DNA from: an uncultured Eubacteriales bacterium
GTDB lineage: Bacteria > Bacillota > Clostridia > Oscillospirales > Oscillospiraceae
Direction: 5' to 3'
Assembly: GCA_900551355.1 (NCBI GenBank)
Contig: URVR01000092.1
Span: 1 to 6,950 of the forward strand
DNA length: 6,950 bases
Shown here: positions 1-4,673 of the stretch, piece by piece
How positions within the stretch are numbered: the first letter of the stretch is position 1
Layout of the letters: each line of letters opens with the position of its first letter
The notes under the pieces: generated by a model
What the model was told of the DNA's origin: nothing
The model's input: only the letters and a program-made list of their open reading frames with translations
Databases searched by the model: none
Translations under genes and position numbers: made by a program

Positions 1-30
1 TCGGCAGCGTCAGATGTGTATAAGAGACAG
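1..30 (+). other. Nextera read-1 adapter with Tn5 mosaic end (artefact)
   Basis: Bases 1-11 match the 3' part of the Nextera read-1 adapter. Bases 12-30 are the 19-bp Tn5 mosaic end AGATGTGTATAAGAGACAG. This is library-preparation sequence, not genome. The biological sequence starts at 31, so the response regulator gene is cut by tagmentation or assembly and not by a natural event. Confidence 0.98.
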
Positions 31-245
31 GCGCTGCCCCTGGCCCGGAGGGTGCGCAGGACGGTGAGGCCGTCCACCTTGGGCATCATGATGTCCAGCA
101 CCACGGCGTCATAGTCCGCGCCGTCCAGATAGAGCAGGGCCTCCGCGCCGTCCGGTACGGCGTCCACCGACCAGCCGGCGGCGGTGAGGGCCTTCGTCAG
201 GGAGCGGTTGAGCTGGGGCTGATCCTCGGCGATCAGGATACGCAT
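31..245 (-). CDS. Response regulator, N-terminal receiver domain (partial, truncated at contig end)
   Basis: This is the start of a two-component response regulator, the cytoplasmic protein phosphorylated by a sensor histidine kinase. Translating the minus strand from the ATG at 245-243 gives 71 residues beginning MRILIAEDQP. Receiver-domain hallmarks are the acidic pair E7-D8, the phospho-acceptor D51 in VVLDIMMPKVDG, and the following P55 and D58-G59. The start is supported by GGAGG (254-258), eight bases upstream. The conserved Lys and the output domain lie beyond the left end, so the class cannot be read. The receiver resembles OmpR/PhoB-type regulators, and by analogy a histidine kinase gene could follow off the window. 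It has its own promoter (342-370) and a long leader with a perfect hairpin (276-309). Confidence 0.93.
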
Positions 246-275
246 GGGGGATACCTCCGTCATGTCAGGATGAGA

Positions 276-309
276 ACGCACCCGTCCGCCCTGCGGCGGA
301 CGGGTGCGT
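276..309 (-). promoter_or_regulatory. Perfect 15-bp inverted repeat in the response regulator leader
   Basis: Arms 276-290 (ACGCACCCGTCCGCC) and 295-309 are exact reverse complements around a four-base loop (291-294). The structure lies between the predicted promoter and the ribosome binding site of the response regulator, about 18 bases before the GGAGG. Neither strand has a T-run after the stem, so it is not a classical intrinsic terminator. It could be an attenuating or stabilising RNA hairpin in the leader, an operator palindrome, or a weak barrier to read-through from the 84-aa gene. The structure is read directly; its role is inference. Confidence 0.6.
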
Positions 310-341
310 GGGGGGCGTACCGTCGTTATAGTTGTGGTACA

Positions 342-370
342 AGTATAGCAGATGGAGGAAATTCTGGCAA
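342..370 (-). promoter_or_regulatory. Sigma-A-type promoter with extended -10 for the response regulator
   Basis: On the minus strand TTGCCA (370-365) is separated by exactly 17 bases from TATACT (347-342), which is preceded by TGC, giving an extended -10 (TGn). Transcription would start near 335, leaving a leader of about 90 nt that includes the 276-309 hairpin. The -35 hexamer ends four bases from the stop codon of the upstream 84-aa gene, so the regulator can be transcribed independently of it. Confidence 0.65.
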
Positions 371-373
371 GTG

Positions 374-628
374 TCAGGCGGTGAGCAGAGGCAGATCGTC
401 GGCGGACACGCCCTCGTACTTACGGGTGAGGTAATCCTCGATATAGGCGGCCTCGGCCACGGTGCGCAGGTTGTCGTAGCACTCCAGCTGCTGCTCGTAG
501 GCGGCGGTGACGGCCAGCGTCTCGCCGGTGTGGATCAGGCGCAGCACCACGCCGTTGTCCAGGGTGCGGGTGCTCTCCAGCGCGTAGTTGGCGGGAGCGG
601 CCTTCTTGATGAGACGGATGTTTTTCAT
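374..628 (-). CDS. Hypothetical protein, 84 aa
   Basis: This small protein starts MKNIRLIKKAAPANYALEST and I do not recognise its family. The gene looks real. AGGAGGT (642-636) lies seven bases before the ATG, codon use resembles the neighbours, and it sits in the promoter-bearing gap opposite the divergent aminopeptidase. The protein appears soluble, with no signal peptide or membrane segment. It has a basic N-terminus (K2, R5, K8, K9), a likely beta-rich first half, and a probable helical stretch at about 41-70 with acidic and aromatic residues. The only Cys is C50. It is encoded just upstream of the response regulator on the same strand, which alone is not evidence of joint function. Confidence 0.75.
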   Translation of the reverse strand: MKNIRLIKKAAPANYALESTRTLDNGVVLRLIHTGETLAVTAAYEQQLECYDNLRTVAEAAYIEDYLTRKYEGVSADDLPLLTA

Positions 629-690
629 ATCAGTTACCTCCTGTTGAAGTGTTGTTGTGTTGTTCGGTATGGCTGTATCATACGGGCCGA

Positions 691-719
691 ATATTAGAAG
701 AACATTAGAGAATTGAAAA
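691..719 (-). promoter_or_regulatory. Possible promoter for the 84-aa gene
   Basis: TTTTCA (719-714) and TAATAT (696-691) are spaced by 17 bases on the minus strand, in the AT-rich divergent intergenic region. Each hexamer matches the sigma-A consensus at four of six positions, so this is a modest candidate. TATGAT further downstream is an alternative -10 without a good -35. Confidence 0.3.
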
Positions 720-757
720 TAATTTTTGAACGGAGGCGGTTTTTTCCAGCGGATGTC

Positions 758-786
758 TTTTCAAAGCGGGCAGAGGGTGGTAGAAT
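758..786 (+). promoter_or_regulatory. Sigma-A-type promoter for the aminopeptidase gene
   Basis: TTTTCA (758-763) and TAGAAT (781-786) are spaced by 17 bases. TGG directly before the -10 makes it an extended -10. The predicted start near 793 would leave a leader of about 30 nt. The region from 629 to 822 holds no other gene and serves as a divergent promoter region. Confidence 0.5.
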
Positions 787-807
787 AGTACACAACAGAA
801 AGACATG

Positions 808-814
808 AAAGGAG
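808..814 (+). promoter_or_regulatory. Ribosome binding site deciding the aminopeptidase start
   Basis: AAAGGAG lies eight bases before the ATG at 823. The in-frame ATG at 805 overlaps this site and has no Shine-Dalgarno sequence of its own, so 823 is the preferred start. Confidence 0.8.
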
Positions 815-822
815 CATTTCCT

Positions 823-2049
823 ATGAAAAAGAGTATTCTGCGGGAGTATGCCCGCCTCATCGCCCGCACCGGCGTCAACGTGCAGCCGGGGCAGGAGGTG
901 TTCATCGCCGCCGAGCTGGATCAGCCGGAGTTCGTGAAGCTGCTGGTGGAGGAGTGCTATAAGTGCAAGGCCAAGAAGGTGGTGGTGGACTGGAGCTACC
1001 AGCCCCTGCAGAAGCTGCACTACCGCTACCGCACGCTGACCACACTGTCCAAGCTGGACAACTACGAGGAGGCCCGGTGGCAGCACTATGTGGACACCAT
1101 TCCCTGCCGCATCTATCTGCTCAGCGAGGATCCCGACGGCCTTAACGGCATCAATCAGGAGAAAATGGCCAAGAGCCGCCAGCGGCTGTTCCCGGTGATC
1201 AAGCAGTACCGCGATCAGATCGAGAACAAGTACCAGTGGTGCATCGCCGCCGTGCCCGGCGAGGCCTGGGCCAAGAAGCTGTTCCCTGGGCTGCGGAGGT
1301 CTCAGGCGGTGGAGAAGCTGTGGGAGGCCATCCTGTCCACCAGCCGGGCGCTGGAGGGCGACCCTGTGGCCAACTGGGAGGCTCACAACAAGGACATGCA
1401 GGCGCGCTGCGCCTATCTCAACAGTCTGCACATCCGGGAGCTGCGGTACAAGAGCGCCAACGGCACCGATTTCCAGGTGGGCATGATCCCCGAGGCGCAG
1501 TTCTGCGGCGGCAGTGAAAAGAGCCTGCAGGGCATCGTGTTCAACCCCAACATCCCTACGGAGGAGTGCTTCATCTCCCCCATGCGGGGCAAGGCCGAGG
1601 GCATCGTCTACGCCACCAAGCCCCTGAGCTATCAGGGCCAGCTCATCGACGGCTTCTGGATCCGGTTCCACGAGGGCAAGGCGGTGGAGTGGCACGCCCA
1701 GCGGAACAACGAGCTGCTGACCAAGCTCATCACCATGGACGACGGCAGCGCCTATCTGGGCGAGTGCGCGCTGGTGCCCTACGATTCCCCCATCTGCCAG
1801 TCCGGGCTGCTGTTCTACAACACGCTGTTCGATGAGAACGCGGCCTGCCATCTGGCGCTGGGCATGGGCTTTGCCGACACCATCCGGGACTTCGAGCACA
1901 AGACGCTGGAGGAGTGCCGGGCGCTGGGCGTCAACGACTCCATGATCCACGAGGACTTCATGATCGGCTCCGCCGACATGAACATCGACGCCGTGTGCGA
2001 GGACGGGCGGACCGTGGCCATCTTCCGCGACGGCAGCTGGGCGTTCTGA
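823..2049 (+). CDS. M29 family metallo-aminopeptidase (AmpS/PepS/AmpT type)
   Basis: This is a cytoplasmic metal-dependent aminopeptidase that removes N-terminal residues from peptides. At 408 aa it has the usual length of the family. The M29 metal-site motifs occur in order: PTEE (E248), LGE (E314), DENAACH (H343) and MIHEDFMIG (H376, D378). Their spacings of 66, 29, 33 and 2 match those I recall for the structurally studied AmpS and AmpT enzymes. The position of their catalytic Tyr, seven residues after the His ligand, is F350 here. The start at 823 is chosen over an in-frame ATG at 805 because AAAGGAG lies eight bases before it. There is no signal peptide. The gene is monocistronic, with its own promoter and terminator. 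Substrate preference cannot be read from the sequence. Confidence 0.95.
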   Translation: MKKSILREYARLIARTGVNVQPGQEVFIAAELDQPEFVKLLVEECYKCKAKKVVVDWSYQPLQKLHYRYRTLTTLSKLDNYEEARWQHYVDTIPCRIYLLSEDPDGLNGINQEKMAKSRQRLFPVIKQYRDQIENKYQWCIAAVPGEAWAKKLFPGLRRSQAVEKLWEAILSTSRALEGDPVANWEAHNKDMQARCAYLNSLHIRELRYKSANGTDFQVGMIPEAQFCGGSEKSLQGIVFNPNIPTEECFISPMRGKAEGIVYATKPLSYQGQLIDGFWIRFHEGKAVEWHAQRNNELLTKLITMDDGSAYLGECALVPYDSPICQSGLLFYNTLFDENAACHLALGMGFADTIRDFEHKTLEECRALGVNDSMIHEDFMIGSADMNIDAVCEDGRTVAIFRDGSWAF

Positions 2050-2065
2050 GAAAACCGAAAAAAAT

Positions 2066-2096
2066 AGCGGCCGTCTGCGGACGGCCGCTGTTTTTT
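2066..2096 (+). terminator. Intrinsic terminator after the aminopeptidase gene
   Basis: A perfect 10-bp stem AGCGGCCGTC (2066-2075) / GACGGCCGCT (2080-2089) with loop TGCG is followed by a six-T run (2091-2096), starting 16 bases after the stop codon. An A-run (2058-2064) precedes it, so it could also act on the minus strand. Confidence 0.93.
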
Positions 2097-2098
2097 GC

Positions 2099-2126
2099 AC
2101 CTCCGGGGCACCGGCGGCATAGGATG
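2099..2126 (+). promoter_or_regulatory. Possible sporulation (sigma-K/E-like) promoter of the SleC-like operon
   Basis: No good sigma-A promoter is visible between the terminator at 2096 and the start at 2159. CATAGGATG (2118-2126) resembles the CATAnnnTA -10 of mother-cell sigma factors, missing only the last base. An AC dinucleotide, the short sigma-K -35 element, lies 17 bases upstream at 2099-2100. The match is weak on its own; it gains weight only because the operon looks spore-related. Confidence 0.22.
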
Positions 2127-2158
2127 AAGGGAGATGATGCAGAGAAAGGATGATATAG

Positions 2159-2539
2159 ATGGAGAACAACAGCATGCAGAAGGGGCCGGAGCAGTGGTTC
2201 ATGGACGCACATCCGGAGCGGGGCACCCTGCGGGTGCAGGTGTCCACGGGACGGGGGCTGTTTCCGGTGGAGGGCGCGCGGGTGGAGATCTACCGGAGCT
2301 TCGGCCCGGAGCGGACGGTGTTCTATGAGGGCGTCACCGATGCGTCCGGCATCGTGGAGGACATCCGGCTGCCGGCGCTGCCCGCCGGGTGGTCCCAGTC
2401 GGCGGAGACGGCGGGCATCAGCGGCACCGCCTATCAGGTGGCGGTGCGGCACCCGCAGTACGGCACGGTGGAGGGCCGCCCGGTGACGGTGTTCCCCCGG
2501 ATCGAGACGATCCTGGCGGTGTCGCTGGAGTCAGCCTGA
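2159..2539 (+). CDS. SleC N-terminal pro-region-like protein (Cna-B/transthyretin-like fold), 126 aa
   Basis: The predicted fold is one small beta-sandwich domain spanning about residues 22-126. It has the pattern of carboxypeptidase-regulatory or Cna-B-like domains: RGTLRVQVSTG, then PVEGARVEIY, then VTDASGIVEDIRLPALP, then AYQVAVRHPQY, then VFPRIETILAVSLE. From memory this follows the same order as the N-terminal pro-region of Clostridioides difficile SleC, which has TDVSG and a late VQIFPG before its mature part. The gene starts 18 nt upstream of a SleC-like hydrolase that lacks this region, so it looks like the pro-domain encoded separately. The start is supported by AAAGGA (2145-2150), eight bases upstream. 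There is no signal peptide or membrane segment. Possible roles are chaperoning, inhibiting or localising the enzyme in the forming spore; all are inference. Confidence 0.8.
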   Translation: MENNSMQKGPEQWFMDAHPERGTLRVQVSTGRGLFPVEGARVEIYRSFGPERTVFYEGVTDASGIVEDIRLPALPAGWSQSAETAGISGTAYQVAVRHPQYGTVEGRPVTVFPRIETILAVSLESA

Positions 2540-2557
2540 CGGAAGGAGGGAGGAGCC

Positions 2558-3907
2558 ATGCCGTTTCCCGTTGTACCGGAGTACATCACCGTACATCTCG
2601 GCCCGCCCAACGAGGCGGCGGAGAATGTGACGGTGCCCTTTACGTCCTACATCAAGAACGTGGCCAGCAGCGAGGTGTATCCCACATGGCCGGAAAACGC
2701 CCTGCGGGCCAACATACTGGCCCAGATCTCCGTGGCGCTGAACCGGGTCTATACGGAGTATTACCGCAGCAGGGGGTACGACTTCGACATCACCAGCTCC
2801 ACCCGCTACGATCAGGCCTTCGTGCCGGGGCGCAGCACCTTTGAGAACATCGACCGGCTGGTGGACGACATCTTCAACAACTACATCGTGCGGCAGGGGA
2901 ATGTGGAGCCGCTGTACGCCCAGTTCTGCGACGGCGTGCGCACCCAGTGCGCGGGGCTGTCCCAGTGGGGCAGCGTGGAGCTGGCGGAGCAGGGGATGAC
3001 GCCCTACGAGATATTGCAGTACTACTTCGGCGACAACATCAACATCGTGTTCAACGCGCCGGTGGGGGACGGTACGCCGTCCTATCCGGGGCGGCCCCTG
3101 TCCCGGGGCTCCGTGGGGGAGGACGTGCGCACCATCCAGCAGCAGCTCAACCGCATCCGGCGGAACTATCCGGCCATCCCCCGCATCAGCGAGGTGTCCA
3201 ACGTGTTCGACGCGGAGACGGAGGCCGCCGTCCGGGCGTTCCAGAGCATCTTCAATCTGGAGTCGGACGGCATTGTGGGCAAAGCCACATGGTACAAGAT
3301 CAAGATGATCTACAACGGTGTCAAGAGCCTGTCGGAGATCACCAGCGAGGGGCTGACCATCTCCGAGGCGCAGCGGGTGTATCCGGAGGTGCTGCGGCTG
3401 GGGGACACGGGGCTGAACGTGGAGACGGTGCGGTTCTATCTGGCGTTTCTGGGGTACTTCCTGTCCCAGCTGCCGCCCATCCCCATCACGGACACCTTTG
3501 ACGAGGCCATGCTGGACGCGGTGTACGCCTTCCAGAGTGCCTACGGCCTGACGGTGGACGGCGTGGTGGGACGCAGCACATGGAACGCCTTGCAGAATGT
3601 GTATGAGCAGACGCTGTACACCCTGCCCGCCGACTATCAGGAGTTTGCCCGGGAGGTGTATCCGGGGCGGTTCCTGGTGCTGGGGGACACGGGGCCGGAG
3701 GTGACGCTGCTGCAGACCCGGCTGAACCAGATGGCCGCGCAGAACAGCGCCATCCCCACCGTCGCGGTGGACGGCGTGTACGGGCAGGAGACGGCACGGG
3801 CTGTCCGGGCCGTACAGCGCTCCCTGGGGTACAGCGCCACCGGCGTGGTGGGGCCGGTGCTGTGGTCCTACATCATCACCCAGGGGCAGGGCTACGGCGT
3901 GTTCTGA
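2558..3907 (+). CDS. SleC-like spore cortex-lytic enzyme: SpoIID-type domain plus three peptidoglycan-binding domains
   Basis: This 449-aa protein is probably a peptidoglycan lytic transglycosylase acting on spore cortex during germination. Residues 1-175 form a SpoIID/LytB-like catalytic domain. Near the start it has VVPEYITVH, which matches from memory the beginning of the mature part of clostridial SleC. KNVASSEVYPTWP follows, carrying E39 at the position of the SpoIID catalytic Glu. C124 and C131 in CDGVRTQC, before LSQWGS, may correspond to the zinc-site cysteines of SpoIID. Three PG_binding_1 repeats follow (about 176-258, 275-353, 368-449), each with an AV-type helix and a GxVG motif; SleC itself has one as I recall. 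AAGGAGG (2543-2549) supports the start. There is no signal peptide, as would fit mother-cell production. It is co-transcribed with the upstream 126-aa gene. A general peptidoglycan-binding hydrolase outside germination is the alternative. Confidence 0.88.
   Translation: MPFPVVPEYITVHLGPPNEAAENVTVPFTSYIKNVASSEVYPTWPENALRANILAQISVALNRVYTEYYRSRGYDFDITSSTRYDQAFVPGRSTFENIDRLVDDIFNNYIVRQGNVEPLYAQFCDGVRTQCAGLSQWGSVELAEQGMTPYEILQYYFGDNINIVFNAPVGDGTPSYPGRPLSRGSVGEDVRTIQQQLNRIRRNYPAIPRISEVSNVFDAETEAAVRAFQSIFNLESDGIVGKATWYKIKMIYNGVKSLSEITSEGLTISEAQRVYPEVLRLGDTGLNVETVRFYLAFLGYFLSQLPPIPITDTFDEAMLDAVYAFQSAYGLTVDGVVGRSTWNALQNVYEQTLYTLPADYQEFAREVYPGRFLVLGDTGPEVTLLQTRLNQMAAQNSAIPTVAVDGVYGQETARAVRAVQRSLGYSATGVVGPVLWSYIITQGQGYGVF
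3398..3413 (+). repeat. 16-bp direct repeat, copy 1 (peptidoglycan-binding domain 2)
   Basis: CTGGGGGACACGGGGC encodes the LGDTG turn of the second peptidoglycan-binding repeat. An identical copy occurs at 3680-3695 in the third repeat. It marks internal domain duplication. Confidence 0.8.
3680..3695 (+). repeat. 16-bp direct repeat, copy 2 (peptidoglycan-binding domain 3)
   Basis: This is identical to 3398-3413 and lies at the same place in the third peptidoglycan-binding repeat, 282 bases (94 codons) downstream. The spacing of a whole number of codons fits tandem domain duplication. Confidence 0.8.
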
Positions 3908-3913
3908 GCAGAA

Positions 3914-3951
3914 AAAAAGGTACGGCATCCCGGAGGATGCCGTACCTTTTT
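3914..3951. terminator. Bidirectional intrinsic terminator between convergent operons
   Basis: A 12-bp perfect stem GGTACGGCATCC (3919-3930) / GGATGCCGTACC (3935-3946) with loop CGGA is flanked by an A-run (3912-3918) and a T-run (3947-3951). It can therefore terminate both the plus-strand SleC-like operon, which stops at 3907, and the minus-strand operon, which stops at 3956. Confidence 0.95.
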
Positions 3952-3955
3952 GCGG

Positions 3956-4654
3956 TTACAGGAAAAACTTCCGGTGCAGGCTGCGGCGCAGGGGCTTGCA
4001 GATGGCGATGACCAGCAGCATGGCGCCCAGCACCGTACACACCGCCAGCGGGTAGAACGACCACAGGAACGTGTCGTGAAGGCGGAACGTCACGTTCAGC
4101 AGCCACTCCACCAGCACGGCGAAGCCGCCGCTGAGCAGCAGCGCGCCGGCGCAGACATACAGCGTGCCGGAGGGGACATACCGCAGCAGAGCCACCATGG
4201 CCGTCACCAGCACCATGGCCGCGCCCGTCACCGGCAGGGCAAAGGTCAGGAACCAGCGGCCGTGGACAGCGAAGTTGATATAAAAGAGGTACAGGCCCAG
4301 CATGATGAAGCCCACCGGCACGAAGATCACCGGGTTGGGACGCTTGAACCACAGGGGCAGCACCGCCGTGACGTACAGCAGCAGCAGGCCGCCCACCACA
4401 TAGCCGGACCAGACGATGCCGCCGTCCAGACGCCAGTCGCACAGCACGGAGACCACCGCCGGCAGCAGGAACAGCACCGTCAGCACAAAGAGGACGCCGG
4501 CGCGGCTCACCTCCTCCGCCCGGGGATGGTGGTCGGGGGGATAGGGCGTCTCGCCCTGTCCGCCGGGCAGATCGGGGTGGAACACACGGGTGCCGCACAG
4601 GGGGCAGACCTTTTCGCTGTCGGCCAGCTCCACGCCGCATTTGATACAGTACAT
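3956..4654 (-). CDS. Zinc-ribbon membrane protein with six transmembrane segments (DUF6320-like)
   Basis: This 232-aa protein has an N-terminal zinc ribbon with two CxxC knuckles, C3-x2-C6 and C17-x2-C20 (MYCIKCGVEL and VCPLCGTRVF). A short polar linker rich in Pro and His follows (about 27-50). Six hydrophobic segments come next, at roughly 52-72, 80-102, 109-128, 136-157, 164-186 and 196-219, and then a basic tail (KPLRRSLHRK). This matches the zinc-ribbon plus membrane layout I recall for DUF6320 proteins, whose function is unknown to me. The start is supported by AAAGGAG (4667-4661), six bases upstream. It begins 19 nt after the stop of the hydrolase/acyltransferase gene and ends next to the shared terminator, so the two genes form an operon. 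The zinc ribbon may anchor or sense a partner; that is inference. Confidence 0.87.
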   Translation of the reverse strand: MYCIKCGVELADSEKVCPLCGTRVFHPDLPGGQGETPYPPDHHPRAEEVSRAGVLFVLTVLFLLPAVVSVLCDWRLDGGIVWSGYVVGGLLLLYVTAVLPLWFKRPNPVIFVPVGFIMLGLYLFYINFAVHGRWFLTFALPVTGAAMVLVTAMVALLRYVPSGTLYVCAGALLLSGGFAVLVEWLLNVTFRLHDTFLWSFYPLAVCTVLGAMLLVIAICKPLRRSLHRKFFL

Positions 4655-4673
4655 ATTACGCTCCTTTCCCGCG

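Noticed and set aside
12..30. Tn5 mosaic ends as evidence of a natural transposon
   Set aside because: They are joined to Nextera read-1 and read-2 adapter arms and an i7 index, so they come from library preparation. No transposase gene is present.
805..822. Upstream ATG at 805 as the aminopeptidase start
   Set aside because: It overlaps the Shine-Dalgarno sequence and has none of its own; the ATG at 823 is correctly spaced.
694..2247. 517-codon open frame on the minus strand opposite the aminopeptidase
   Set aside because: It is a shadow of the plus-strand M29 gene in GC-rich DNA, has low-complexity Val/Leu/His/Gln-rich composition, crosses a strong terminator and has no recognisable domain.
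2531..3928. 465-codon open frame on the minus strand opposite the SleC-like gene
   Set aside because: It mirrors the real gene, runs into the terminator region and has a composition typical of antisense frames; the plus-strand protein has clear domains.
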